Origin: an uncultured Anaeromyxobacter sp.
Lineage (GTDB): Bacteria > Myxococcota > Myxococcia > Myxococcales > Anaeromyxobacteraceae
Assembly: GCA_903874275.1 (NCBI GenBank)
Contig: CAIQRS010000142.1
Location: 29,497 to 93,496, forward strand
Direction: 5' to 3'
Length of the DNA stretch: 64,000 bases
The notes beneath the pieces are model-generated. The model was given only the letters and a program-made list of their open reading frames with translations. It did no database searches and was not told where the DNA came from. The position numbers were made by a program, and so were the translations under genes. This document shows, piece by piece, positions 33,700-47,882 of this stretch; the first letter of the stretch is position 1; the number at the start of each line of letters is the position of its first letter.

Positions 33700-34641
33700 T
33701 CAGGGGCGGGGGGCCACCGGAAGGACGTCCACGTCGAGGTCGTCGAAGTGGGACAGGCGCCGGAACTCGGCGTAGCGGGCCCGGATCTCGTGCGGCCCCA
33801 GGTCGCGCAGTCGGTCGAGGCTGAAGCGCTCGACCGCGTAGCTCGCCAGGACGCTTCCCACCACGATGGCCCGCCGCATGGCCGGGACGTCGAGCGCGCC
33901 GGACCGGGCCAGGTACCCCATGAAGCCCCCGGCGAAGCTGTCGCCCGCACCGGTGGGGTCGAAGAGCTCTGCCAGCGGGTAGGCGGAGCTGGCGAAGACC
34001 TCGGTGCCGGAGAAGAAGAGCGCGCCGTACTCCCCTCGCTTCACCACCACGGCGCGCGGGCCGAAGGAGAGGATGGCCCGGGCCGCCTTGACGATGTTGT
34101 GCTCGCCGGCCAGCTGCCGGGCCTCGGCGTCGTTGACGAAGAGCAGGTCCACCCGGCGCAGCACCTCGAGGAGTGCCTTCTTCTTCGAGGTGATCCAGAA
34201 GTTCATGGTGTCGGCCGCCACGATGCGCGGCGCCCGAACCTGGTCGAGCACGGAGAGCTGCAGCTCCGGGTCGATGTTGCCGAGGAAGACGTGGCTCGAG
34301 TCGCGGAAGGGCTCGGGGAGCACGGGGCGGAAGTCGGCGAAGACGTTGAGCTGGGTGTCGAGGGTGTGGGCCTGGTTCAGGTCGAACTCGTAGCGCCCCG
34401 ACCAGCGGAAGGTCCGCCCGGGGCGCCGCTCCAGCCCGGAGACGTCCACGCCGCGCCCTCGCAGGAACTCCACGTGGGCTTGGGGAAAGTCCTCCCCGAC
34501 CACGGCGACCACCCGGACCGGGGCGAAGAAGCTCGCCGCCGTCGAGAAGTAGGTCGCCGATCCCCCCAGCACGTCCTCGCGGACGCCGAAGGGCGTCTGG
34601 AGCGAGTCGAGCGCCACCGAACCGACCGCGAGCAGAGCCAT
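33700..34641 (-). CDS. PfkB-family carbohydrate kinase
   Basis: LGGSATYFSTAASFFAPVRVVAVVGEDF and C-terminal FDPTGAGDSFAGGFMGYLA. Confidence 0.93.
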   Translation of the reverse strand: MALLAVGSVALDSLQTPFGVREDVLGGSATYFSTAASFFAPVRVVAVVGEDFPQAHVEFLRGRGVDVSGLERRPGRTFRWSGRYEFDLNQAHTLDTQLNVFADFRPVLPEPFRDSSHVFLGNIDPELQLSVLDQVRAPRIVAADTMNFWITSKKKALLEVLRRVDLLFVNDAEARQLAGEHNIVKAARAILSFGPRAVVVKRGEYGALFFSGTEVFASSAYPLAELFDPTGAGDSFAGGFMGYLARSGALDVPAMRRAIVVGSVLASYAVERFSLDRLRDLGPHEIRARYAEFRRLSHFDDLDVDVLPVAPRP

Positions 34642-34652
34642 GGTGCGGTGCT

Positions 34653-35771
34653 CTACCCTGCGGAACCACGGCCGGTCAACGTCTGCGTTCGATCGGCGCC
34701 CCGGCGGCGAGGATCCCCGGGCCCTCCCTCGGCCGCGAGCTGCCCGCAGGCCGCCGCGATGTCGCGCCCCCGGTTGCGGCGCACCACCGCGGTCACGTTG
34801 GCCGCCACGAGCCGGTCCCGGAAGGCCTCCACGCGCCCCGGCTCGGGCGCCCGGAACCCCAGCCCGGGGTTCTCGTTGTAGGGGATGAGGTTCACCTTGG
34901 CCGGGATCCCCTTCACCAGCCGGGAGAGCCGGACGGCGTCCTCGTCGGAGTCGTTCACGCCACCGAGCAGGACGTATTCAAAGGTGATGCGCCGCCCCTT
35001 CTTCATGGGGAACTCGCGGCAGGCGGCGAGCAGGTCTCGGAGCGGCCAGCGCCGGTTGAGCGGCATGAGCGCGTTGCGCACCTCGTCGGTGGTGGCGTTC
35101 AGCGAGACCGCCAGCTTCACGTCGGTCTCCTCCCCGAAGCGGCGCATCTCCGGAACGATCCCCGCCGTGGAAACGGTCACGTGCCGGTTCGAGAAGTTGG
35201 GCCCGTCCTCCGAGAGCAGGACCTCGAGGGCCGCCTTGACGTTGTCGTAGTTGTGGAGCGGCTCCCCCATCCCCATGAACACCAGGTTGGTGAGGGGGCG
35301 CGGAGGGGCGCCCTCCCCCAGTTCGAGGAGGCGGCGGTTGGCCCGGGCGACCTGGTCCACGATCTCGCCGGAGGTGAGGTTCCGGGAGAGCCCCATCGTC
35401 CCCGTCATGCAGAAGGTGCAGCCCACCGCGCAGCCGGCCTGGGTGGAGACGCAGAGGGTCTTGCGCCCCGTCTCGGGCATGTAGACCGACTCGATGAGCT
35501 TCCCGTCCACGGTGCGCCAGGTCCACTTGATGGTCCCGTCGGCGGAACGGCGCTCCTCGGCCCGCTCCAGCGCCGAGAGCGGGATCTCGGCGGCGATCCG
35601 GGCCCGCAGGGCGGCCGGCAGGTCGCTCATCTCGTCGAGCGTGGCGGCTCCCTTCTGGTGCAGCCAGCGGAAGATCTGACGGGCCCGGTAGGGCTTCTCC
35701 CCCAGCCGGGCCACCAGCGCGTCCACCCCGGCGCGGGAGAGCGACCGGAGATCCGCGACGGCGTGGGGCAC
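34653..35771 (-). CDS. rlmN: dual-specificity rRNA/tRNA adenine C2 methyltransferase RlmN
   Basis: CVSTQAGCAVGCTFCMTGTMGLSRNLTSGEI radical SAM motif; FMGMGEPLHNYDNV; GTG start at 35771. Confidence 0.95.
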   Translation of the reverse strand: MPHAVADLRSLSRAGVDALVARLGEKPYRARQIFRWLHQKGAATLDEMSDLPAALRARIAAEIPLSALERAEERRSADGTIKWTWRTVDGKLIESVYMPETGRKTLCVSTQAGCAVGCTFCMTGTMGLSRNLTSGEIVDQVARANRRLLELGEGAPPRPLTNLVFMGMGEPLHNYDNVKAALEVLLSEDGPNFSNRHVTVSTAGIVPEMRRFGEETDVKLAVSLNATTDEVRNALMPLNRRWPLRDLLAACREFPMKKGRRITFEYVLLGGVNDSDEDAVRLSRLVKGIPAKVNLIPYNENPGLGFRAPEPGRVEAFRDRLVAANVTAVVRRNRGRDIAAACGQLAAEGGPGDPRRRGADRTQTLTGRGSAG

Positions 35772-35773
35772 CG

Positions 35774-37174
35774 TCAGCCCCCCTCGACGGCCGCCGGGAC
35801 CGGATCGGGCCGGGCGATCTCCACCCGGGTGACCCGCCTGTCGTCGGCTCCACGCACGGTGAAACGGAACCCGTCGCGGTCCACGTGGGCGCCGACGGTC
35901 GGGACGCGCCCGGAGGTCGCCGTGACGAACCCTCCCAGCGTCTCGTAATCCCCCTCGTCCGGGAAGCGCAGGACGCCCCGCTCCCCCGGCTCGACGCCGT
36001 TCTCGCGGTCGATGTACTCCTCCAGCTCCCGCAACGGGACCGCCGCGTCGGCCATCCAGACACCGGCGCCCACCTTCTTCACCTGGGCGGACTCTGCGTC
36101 CCCCTCGTCCTGGATCTCGCCGACGATCTCCTCGAGCACGTCCTCGAGGGTGACCACGCCGCTCGTGCCGCCGAACTCGTCCACCACCACCGCCAGGTGG
36201 GTCTTGCGCCGCTGCATCTCCTTGAGGAGCCGCGAGACCTTCATCTGCTCGGGGACGAAGAAGGCCGGCTTGAGCACCCGGTCCCAGGGGATGGGTTGCG
36301 GACCGCGGGCCACCTCGAGGACGATGTCCCGCACCATGAGGATCCCGACGATGTTGTCGGCCGACCCCTCGTAGACCGGCATGCGGCTGTAGGGGTTCTC
36401 GGTGACCACCCGGACGATCTCGTCCCGGGGCGCGTCGCGGTCGAGGGCCACCATCCGGGTCCGCGGGACCATGATCTCCTTCACCACACGGTCGGCGAAC
36501 TCGAGGACGCTGTTGAGAAGCTCCTCCTTCACCTCGTCGAGCACGCCCTCGCGGGTGCCCATCTCGATGATGTACTCGATCTCCTCGCTGGTCACCGCCG
36601 GCCCGGGCGGGAGCTTGCCGCCGCCGAAGAGGCGCATCAGCCCGTGGGTGGCGCGGACGAGCCCGATCGAGATGGGCCAGAGAATCCACGAGATGGCGCT
36701 CACGAAGGGGATGAGCGCCATGGAGAACTGGATCGGGTGGCGCTTGGCCAGGGTCTTCGGCACGACCTCACCGGCGAAGAGGACCACCACCGTCGCCACG
36801 CCGGTGGCCACGCCGAGCGCGGTCGCCGGCGAGAACCCGTGGGCCGAGGCCACGCTCGCCGCGATCTCCCCGGCCAGAACACCCCCCCCGATGTTGAGGA
36901 GGGTGTTGGTGACGAGCACGGCCGAGAGGACGCGCTCCGGGTGCTCCATCCAGACCCTCATGAGCCGGGCGCGCCTCCCCCCCGACTCGACCAGTTGTCG
37001 AGTCCTGAGTTCGCCGAGCGCGGTCAGCGCGGTCTCGGAGGCCGAGGTGGCTGCGGAGCCCAGCACCACCCCCGCGGCGGCGAACCACTCCCATGTCGAA
37101 GGTCCCAGCACGTTTCCTTCCATATAGCGCAGCGCCCCGCTCCGGGCCGTGCCGGGCGGGGCGCATCGCCACAA
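35774..37174 (-). CDS. hemolysin-family/CNNM transporter with CBS and CorC_HlyC domains
   Basis: ATSASETALTALGELRTRQL; MVPRTRMVALDRDAPRDEIVRVVTENPYSRMPVYEG; VVVDEFGGTSGVVTLEDVLEEIVGEIQDE; likely start MEGNVLGPS downstream of the track start. Confidence 0.9.
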   Translation of the reverse strand: MWRCAPPGTARSGALRYMEGNVLGPSTWEWFAAAGVVLGSAATSASETALTALGELRTRQLVESGGRRARLMRVWMEHPERVLSAVLVTNTLLNIGGGVLAGEIAASVASAHGFSPATALGVATGVATVVVLFAGEVVPKTLAKRHPIQFSMALIPFVSAISWILWPISIGLVRATHGLMRLFGGGKLPPGPAVTSEEIEYIIEMGTREGVLDEVKEELLNSVLEFADRVVKEIMVPRTRMVALDRDAPRDEIVRVVTENPYSRMPVYEGSADNIVGILMVRDIVLEVARGPQPIPWDRVLKPAFFVPEQMKVSRLLKEMQRRKTHLAVVVDEFGGTSGVVTLEDVLEEIVGEIQDEGDAESAQVKKVGAGVWMADAAVPLRELEEYIDRENGVEPGERGVLRFPDEGDYETLGGFVTATSGRVPTVGAHVDRDGFRFTVRGADDRRVTRVEIARPDPVPAAVEGG

Positions 37175-37193
37175 GGTGAACTAGATCAGGCGC

Positions 37194-37637
37194 TTAGCGC
37201 TTGTCCTTCCAGTCGTAGGGGTGGACCTCGATCTCCGGGAAGAAGTAGGAGATCTCGATCTTGGCGGTCTCGGGGGCGTCGGACCCGTGGACCGTGTTCT
37301 TCTCGATGTCTGTGGCGAAGTCGGCGCGCAGGGTGCCCGGCGCAGCCTTCTTCGGGTCGGTCGCTCCCATGACCTCTCGGTTCTTGGCGATCGCTCCCTC
37401 GCCCTCGAGGACCATGAGGACCACCGGGCCGGCCGTCATGGACTTGACCAGGTCGGCGAAGAAGGGGCGCGCCCGGTGGACGGCATAGAAGCCCTCCGCC
37501 TCGGCCTGCGACAGCCGCTTCAGCTTCATGGCCACGGGCTTCAGGCCGACCGCCTCGAAGCGGGCGATGACGCGGCCGATGACGCCCTTCTCGACCCCGT
37601 CCGGCTTGATGATGGAAAACGTCCTCTCGATCGCCAT
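37194..37637 (-). CDS. ndk: nucleoside diphosphate kinase
   Basis: [45 protein letters not shown]. Confidence 0.97.
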   Translation of the reverse strand: MAIERTFSIIKPDGVEKGVIGRVIARFEAVGLKPVAMKLKRLSQAEAEGFYAVHRARPFFADLVKSMTAGPVVLMVLEGEGAIAKNREVMGATDPKKAAPGTLRADFATDIEKNTVHGSDAPETAKIEISYFFPEIEVHPYDWKDKR

Positions 37638-37653
37638 GTGTCTCTCCTCTTCG

Positions 37654-38709
37654 TTAACGCCTGGAGGTCTTCTTCTTCGCCGGCGCGACCTTCGCGGCCG
37701 GCTTCGCCACGGCCTTGGGCGCCGCCTTGGCCGGGGCCTTCGCCGAAGCCTTGGCCGGGGCCCGTGCGACGGCCACCTTCGCCGGGGTCGCCTTTGCCGG
37801 GGTCGCCGCAGGGGGCGCTGCCTTGGTCTTGCGCCCTGCCAGCAGGTCCCTCATGGCCGCTCCCAGCACCGAAGGGGATTCGCAGACCACGATGCCGGCG
37901 TCGCGCATGACGGCCATCTTGGCCTCGGCGGTGTCGCCCCCGCCCGAGATGACCGCTCCGGCGTGCCCCATGCGCTTGCCGGGAGGGGCGGTGCGGCCGG
38001 CGATGAACCCCACCACCGGCTTCGTCATGTTGGCCTTGACCCACTCGGCGCCGCGGGCCTCCTCGGTGCCGCCGATCTCGCCGATCATGATGACGCCGTC
38101 GGTTTCCGGGTCGGCCTCGAAGAGGCGCAGCACCTCGATGAAGTCGAAGCCGTGGACCGGGTCGCCGCCGATGCCCACCGCGGTGGTCTGGCCGAGCCCG
38201 GTCTGGGTGAGCTGGAGCACCGCCTCGTAGGTGAGCGTGCCGGAGCGCGAGACCACGCCGATGCGCCCGGGCCGGTGGATGTGCCCGGGCATGATGCCGA
38301 TCTTGCACTGGCCCGGCGTGATGACGCCGGGGCAGTTGGGCCCGAGCAGCCTCACGCCCGGCTGGTCCTGCAGATAGCGCTTCACCCGCACCATGTCGAG
38401 GACAGGGATTCCCTCGGTGATGGCGATCACCAGCGGGATGCCGGCATCGGCGGCCTCGAGGATCGAGTCGGCCGCGAACGGGGGCGGGACGAAGACGGCC
38501 GATGCGTTGGCGCCGGTCTCCCGGACCGCCTGCTCGACCGTGTTGAAGATGGGCACCTGCCCCTGGAAGCGCGTGCCGCCTCGCCCCGGGGTGACGCCGG
38601 CCACGACCTTGGTGCCGTAGGCCAGCATCTGCTCCGAGTGGAAGCTGCCGGCCGAGCCGGTGATGCCCTGGACGACGACGCGCGTGTTTCGATCGACGAG
38701 GATGCTCAC
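37654..38709 (-). CDS. sucD: succinate-CoA ligase alpha subunit with Ala/Lys/Pro-rich C-terminal extension
   Basis: GTG at 38709; [64 protein letters not shown]; low-complexity [16 protein letters not shown]... tail. Confidence 0.95.
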   Translation of the reverse strand: MSILVDRNTRVVVQGITGSAGSFHSEQMLAYGTKVVAGVTPGRGGTRFQGQVPIFNTVEQAVRETGANASAVFVPPPFAADSILEAADAGIPLVIAITEGIPVLDMVRVKRYLQDQPGVRLLGPNCPGVITPGQCKIGIMPGHIHRPGRIGVVSRSGTLTYEAVLQLTQTGLGQTTAVGIGGDPVHGFDFIEVLRLFEADPETDGVIMIGEIGGTEEARGAEWVKANMTKPVVGFIAGRTAPPGKRMGHAGAVISGGGDTAEAKMAVMRDAGIVVCESPSVLGAAMRDLLAGRKTKAAPPAATPAKATPAKVAVARAPAKASAKAPAKAAPKAVAKPAAKVAPAKKKTSRR

Positions 38710-38723
38710 GGTGTTCCTCCCGC

Positions 38724-39896
<1,173 letters not shown>

Positions 39897-39982
39897 CGGG
39901 GCCTCCTGATGGTCACCCTGCGGGGGCGTCTCTCGCCTCCTGCGGGCCTCCCTTTTATACGGAATGCTCTCCGCGGGGGGCG

Positions 39983-40017
39983 AAAAGAGGCGGGCCCGCC
40001 CCGAAGAGCAGGCCCGC
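39983..40017 (-). terminator. probable intrinsic terminator downstream of mdh
   Basis: On the minus strand GCGGGCC-(14 nt)-GGCCCGC hairpin followed by CTCTTTTC. Confidence 0.5.
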
Positions 40018-40042
40018 GCGGGACGCCGGAGGCACAGGACGT

Positions 40043-41704
<1,662 letters not shown>

Positions 41705-41708
<4 letters not shown>

Positions 41709-42778
41709 CCCGGGATCTCGACCGAGAACACGGCGCCCTTCCCCGGCTCGCCCCGGGCCAGGATCCGTCCACCGTGGGCCTCGACGATCTCGCGGGCCAC
41801 GTAGAGCCCGAGCCCCAGTCCCGGGTAGTGGTGGGCCGGCGCGGCGCGCTCGAATCGGCCGAAGATCCGGTCGGCCTCCCCGGCGTCGATCCCCACGCCG
41901 CGGTCGACCACCTCGATGCGGACCCTGCCTGCATCGCCATCGACCCGGACCTCGACCGGCTTGCCCTCCCCGAACTTCACCGCGTTGCCCACGAGGTTCA
42001 CCAGCACCTGCTCGATGCGCACCCGGTCCAGGGAGGCCACCACCGGTCCTGGCGCGACGACGGTCACCGAGGACCCGCGGGCCAGGTCGAGGTCGGCCTG
42101 GTAGGGCGCCGCGACCTCGCGGGCCAGGGCCGCGACGTCCACAGGCTCGCGGGAAAGCTCCATGCGGCCGAGCCGTATCCGCGAAAGGTCGAGCAGCGCC
42201 TCGACAAGCCCGGCCAGCCTGCGGACCTGCCCGTCGAGCGAAGCCACCCGCTCCCGCACCGGGTCCGGCGCGCCGACCCGCTCGACCACCTTTCCGAGCA
42301 TCTGGAGCTGCACGTGGAGCGCGGTGACCGGGGTGCGCAGTTCGTGGGAGGCCACCGAGAGGAACTCGTCCCGGGCCCGGACCTCCTCCTTCGCCTGCCG
42401 GTAGAGGAGCGCCTTGGCCTCGACGCGCCGCCGCTCGGTGGTGTCGCGGACCGCCGCCACCGCCCAGGTGGTGCCGCCGGATCGCAGCGGGGACAGGCTG
42501 ATCTCGGCGGGGAACTCGCTTCCGTCCTTGCGGAGCGCGGCCAGGTCCGACCCGAGCCCCATGGGACGCGGCCGCGGGGCCTCCTGGTAGCCGCGCCGGA
42601 GCCCCCTGTGGACGCCCCGGTGGCGGGCCGGGAGGAGGACCTCCACCGCCTGCCCGACGAGCTCCTCCCGCTCCCAGCCGAAGAGGTTCACCGCCATGGC
42701 GTTCGCGAAGACGATGATCCCCTGTTCGTCGGCGACCACGATCCCGTCGGGGACGAACTCGAGGAGGGAGAAGTCCAT
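41705..42778 (-). CDS. PAS-domain sensor histidine kinase
   Basis: PAS N-terminus; FLSVASHELRTPVTALHVQLQML H-box; VNLVGNAVKF N-box; VDRGVGI, GLGLGLYVAREI G-boxes. Confidence 0.93.
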
Positions 42779-42798
42779 GGCCGCCTTCCGGAAGGCGC

Positions 42799-43457
42799 TC
42801 AGACGGCGGGGCGCCCCTGCGGTGCGTCGAAGTCGTAGATCGATTCGACCCGCACGTTGCGGTAACGCTCGAGCCTTAGCGCCATCCTGGAGAGCTGCGC
42901 CATGAATTCGTCGGCGTCGGGCCCCTGCCCGGGAGGCGCGGCCTCGGTGAGGCGCCTGGCCTCCTTGAGGATGGCCCGGCGGACCTCCCGCGGATGGTAG
43001 ACGAAGGACGAGGAGAACTGGAGCGTGCCCTCGTGGGGCAGGAGCCTGGCCTCGAGGATGTCCCCCTTGGCGAGCGCCACCACCGCGCGCCGCTCCAGCA
43101 CCTCGTGGCGCGCCCCGCCCAGCACCTCGTCGAGCTCCACCACGCCGGGTCGGATGCGCCGGACGTCGAAGAGCGCCCTCCGGCTGCGGCCGAGCTCGCG
43201 CACCTGGGCACGCTCGTCGGTGGTGAGCCCCTCAGCTCCGTCCCGCAGGAAGAGGTCGATGGTGCGTTCCGTCCCGTCCGGCCGGTAGTCGTACAGGTAG
43301 TGGTCGAGCAACCCGTTCATGCGCAGCTCGTAGCTCTTGTCCTCGTCGTGCGGCTCACCCACACGGGCGAACCAGGCGCGCCGCGCCTCGAGGAGCCAGG
43401 GCTGGCGCACCTCCGCGCCCGCCCAGGCGAGGAGCCGGTCGTGCAGGTCGGCGAGCG

Positions 43458-43461
<4 letters not shown>
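42799..43461 (-). CDS. conserved hypothetical protein, 220 aa, translationally coupled to carA
   Basis: ORF with 4-bp overlap with carA; no family recognised. Confidence 0.75.
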
Positions 43462-44575
<1,114 letters not shown>

Positions 44576-44579
<4 letters not shown>

Positions 44580-45883
44580 CCTGGGTCTCCCGTCTCGTGC
44601 ACCAGCCGGCCCCCCACGAAGGCATGGGTGCACCGCCCGGTGAGGGTCCGCCCCTTCCACGGGGTGTTGCGGCTCTTGCTGAACCCGCGCATCGGGTCCA
44701 CGACCCAGGAGGCCGCGGGGTCGAGGATGACGACGTCGGCGGGCGCGCCCACCGAGAGCGTTCCGCCCGGGAGGCCGAAGCAGCGTGCCGCACCGATGGT
44801 GAGGGCCTCGACGAGCCGCATCTCGGAGAGGAGACCCTTGCGGACCAGCTCGAGGCAGACCGGGAAGGCCGTCTCCAGGCCGAGCACGCCGTTCAGCGCC
44901 GCGTCGAACTCGAGCTTCTTCTCCTCCGGCGAGTGGGGGGCGTGGTCGGTGGCGATGGCGTCGAGGGTGCCGTCGGCGAGCCCCTCGCGCAGCGCCTTCA
45001 CGTCCTCGGCGGAGCGGAGCGGGGGGTTCATCTTGAAGTCGGGGTCGTAATCGCTGGCCGCGACGTCCTCGTCGGTGAGCACGAGGTGGTGCGGGGTGAC
45101 CTCGGCGGTGACCGGCAGGCCGCGCCGCTTCGCCTCCCGGATGGCCCGGACGCTCCCCGCCGTGGAGACGTGGCAGATGTGCAGCCGCCCTCCGGTGAGC
45201 TCGAGCAGCGAGAGGTCGCGCAGGACCATGACGTCCTCGGCCTGCGCCGGCGCGCCCTTGAGGCCGAGCCGGGTGGCCGTGGGCCCCTCGTTCATGACCC
45301 CCTTGCCAACCAGGTGCAGGTCCTCCTCGTGGACGGCGAGCGGCAGCCCGAAGGCCCGCGAGTACTCGAGTGCCCTCCGCATCATCGAGGAGGACATGAC
45401 CGGGCTCCCGTCGTCGGAGAGGGCCACGCATCCGGCCGCCTTGAGCTCGCCGTACTCGGCCAGCTCCTCGCCCTTGCGCCCCTTGGTGGCGGCGCCGACC
45501 GGGTAGACCCGGGCCAGGGCGGCCGCCGCGGCCCGCGCCAGCATGAGCTCGGTCACGCTGGTGTTGTCGTTGGCGGGCACGGTGTTGGGCATGGCGCACA
45601 CCGAGGTGAACCCGCCCGCCACGGCGGCGCGGGTGCCGGTGGCCACGCTCTCCTTGTACTCCTGCCCCGGCTCGCGCAGGTGCACGTGCAGGTCCACGAA
45701 GCCGGGCGTGACCCACCGCCCCTTCGCGTCCACCACCCGGGCGCCGGCCGGGACGTCCACCCGCTCGGCGACCGCAACGACCTTGCCGTCGCGCAGGAGC
45801 AGGCTGCGGACCCCGTCCACTCCGCCACTGGGGTCGATGACCCGCCCGCCCTGGATGACCACCACTTCCTTCGGATCGCTCAT
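44576..45883 (-). CDS. pyrC: dihydroorotase
   Basis: [39 protein letters not shown]; start ATG at 45883. Confidence 0.95.
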
Positions 45884-46833
45884 GCCGAGACCTTCTCCGC
45901 GCGGTCCTCTCCGGCGCCGCCGGCGAGGAGGTAGAGGATGGCCATGCGGACGGCCACGCCGTTCTGGACCTGATCGAGGATCACGCTGCGCGGCCCGTCC
46001 GCCACGTCGGAGGAGAGCTCGACGCCGCGGTTGATGGGGCCGGGGTGCAGGATGACCGCCTCCGGCTTCAGCCACTCGGCAGCCTTCTTGGCGTTCAGGC
46101 CCCAGTACTTCGAGTACTCGCGGGTGTTGGGGATGAGCGGATCGCCGATGCGCTCGTGCTGGATGCGCAGCATGACGACGGCGTCGGCGCCCTCCACGGC
46201 GGTGCGCAGGTCGTGGTGCACGGTGGCCCCGAGCCGCTCGATGCCCAGGGGGATCATGGTGGGGGGGCCGCAGAGGCGAACCTTGGCGCCCAGCTTGGGC
46301 AGGGAGTGGAGGTCGGAGCGGGCCACCCGGGAGTGGCTGATGTCGCCGACGATGGCCACCGTGCGCCCCTCCAGGCTCCCGAAACGTTCACGGATCGTGA
46401 AGCAGTCGAGGAGCCCCTGGCTGGGGTGCTCGTGGGCGCCGTCGCCGGCCGAGACCACCGAGCAGCCCACGTGTCGGGCCAGGAAGTTGGGGGCCCCGCT
46501 GGCCGAGTGGCGGACCACCAGCACGTCGGGGCGCATGGCCTCGAGGTTCCGGGCGGTGTCGAGCAGCGTCTCCCCCTTGGTGGTGGAGGACTGGGCCGCG
46601 GTCCAGTTGAGGGAGTCGGCCGAGAGCACCTTGGCGGCGATCTCGAAGGAGCTGCGGGTGCGCGTGGAGGTCTCGAAGAAGAGGTTCACCACGTTCTTCC
46701 CGCGCAGCGACGGGACCTTCTTCACCGGGCGGGAGAGGACCTCCTTCATGGAGACGGCCAGGTCGAGCACCTGGAGGATCTCCTCGCGGGAGAGTCCTTC
46801 CAGGCCGATGAGGTGGCGATGACGTCCGATCAC
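45880..46833 (-). CDS. pyrB: aspartate carbamoyltransferase catalytic subunit
   Basis: [53 protein letters not shown]. Confidence 0.97.
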   Translation of the reverse strand: MIGRHRHLIGLEGLSREEILQVLDLAVSMKEVLSRPVKKVPSLRGKNVVNLFFETSTRTRSSFEIAAKVLSADSLNWTAAQSSTTKGETLLDTARNLEAMRPDVLVVRHSASGAPNFLARHVGCSVVSAGDGAHEHPSQGLLDCFTIRERFGSLEGRTVAIVGDISHSRVARSDLHSLPKLGAKVRLCGPPTMIPLGIERLGATVHHDLRTAVEGADAVVMLRIQHERIGDPLIPNTREYSKYWGLNAKKAAEWLKPEAVILHPGPINRGVELSSDVADGPRSVILDQVQNGVAVRMAILYLLAGGAGEDRAEKVSA

Positions 46834-47366
46834 GGCTTCCTCCCCTCGCGAACGACCACCGAGTCCTCGGCGTCGCCGTTCTCCCGCCAGCGAACCTGCA
46901 CGTCGGCCCCCTCGGGAACCTCGAGCCGTGCGCCGGCGAAGTCGGCGCTGATGGGCAGCTCCCGCCCTCCCCGGTCCACCAGCACCGCCAGCCAGACGCG
47001 GCGCGGCCGGCCGAAGTCCACCAGCTCGTCGAGGGCGGCCCGGATGGTCCGTCCGGTGTAGAGCACGTCGTCGGCGAGGACGATGGTGCGCCCCTCCAGC
47101 GGGAAGCGCACGTCGGTGGGGCCGACCACCGGGGCCGCGCCCCGCTCGGCCAGGTCGTCCCGGTAGAGGGCGATGTCGAGCGTCCCCAGCGGCGGTTCCG
47201 ACCCGGTCGCCCTGGCGATCTCGGCCCGGATCCGCTCGGCCAGCGGGACCCCGCCCCTGCGGATCCCCACGAAGGCCAGCCTCTCCAGGGACCCCTGCGC
47301 CCGCGCCCGCTCCAGCACCTCGTGGGCGATCCGCTGGACGGCGCGCTGCACGGCCTCGGCGTTCAT
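46830..47366 (-). CDS. pyrR: bifunctional pyr operon regulator/uracil phosphoribosyltransferase
   Basis: [37 protein letters not shown]. Confidence 0.94.
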   Translation of the reverse strand: MNAEAVQRAVQRIAHEVLERARAQGSLERLAFVGIRRGGVPLAERIRAEIARATGSEPPLGTLDIALYRDDLAERGAAPVVGPTDVRFPLEGRTIVLADDVLYTGRTIRAALDELVDFGRPRRVWLAVLVDRGGRELPISADFAGARLEVPEGADVQVRWRENGDAEDSVVVREGRKP

Positions 47367-47388
47367 GTCCTCGCTCCCCCTCTCCCGG

Positions 47389-47853
47389 TCACCGCTGCGG
47401 GCCCCAGTCCGCCCGCTTCTGGTCCATGGTCAGGTCCACCTGGTAGACGCGCTCGACGACCCGGTCCACGAAGGGCAGCTCGAGCGTGCGCGGATACTCG
47501 AAGGCAACGTGCAATTCGGAAGGGTCCTTGCTGCGCTCCCAGAGGACGTCCTCCTTCTTGAGGTCGATCACCGGGACGCGGACGTTTCGCCCGGCGTCGT
47601 CCACGCCCGCGACGCTGTCGAGGGAGCGGACCTTCTGGATCATGTCCCGGACCAACTGCTCGTCGTAGGGGTTCTTGATGGCCTGGTTGCCGTAGTCGCG
47701 GACCACCTGCTTCACCTCGTAGTGGAGCACCGCGGGCGGGCCGAAGACCACCGCGGCGTAGGCCGCGGCGGCCAGTCCCAGCACGAGGAGCACCGTCACC
47801 CAGCTCGCGGCTCCGCGTTCTAGCCGCTTCGCCCGGCGCAGGGAAGCGGGCAT
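47389..47853 (-). CDS. DUF4845-like single-TM protein
   Basis: N-terminal TM (WVTVLLVLGLAAAAYAAVVFGPP) and small extracytoplasmic domain; next to lepA. Confidence 0.55.
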   Translation of the reverse strand: MPASLRRAKRLERGAASWVTVLLVLGLAAAAYAAVVFGPPAVLHYEVKQVVRDYGNQAIKNPYDEQLVRDMIQKVRSLDSVAGVDDAGRNVRVPVIDLKKEDVLWERSKDPSELHVAFEYPRTLELPFVDRVVERVYQVDLTMDQKRADWGPQR

Positions 47854-47882
47854 GCGGGTCGTGCTCGGTCCGTATTCCACGA

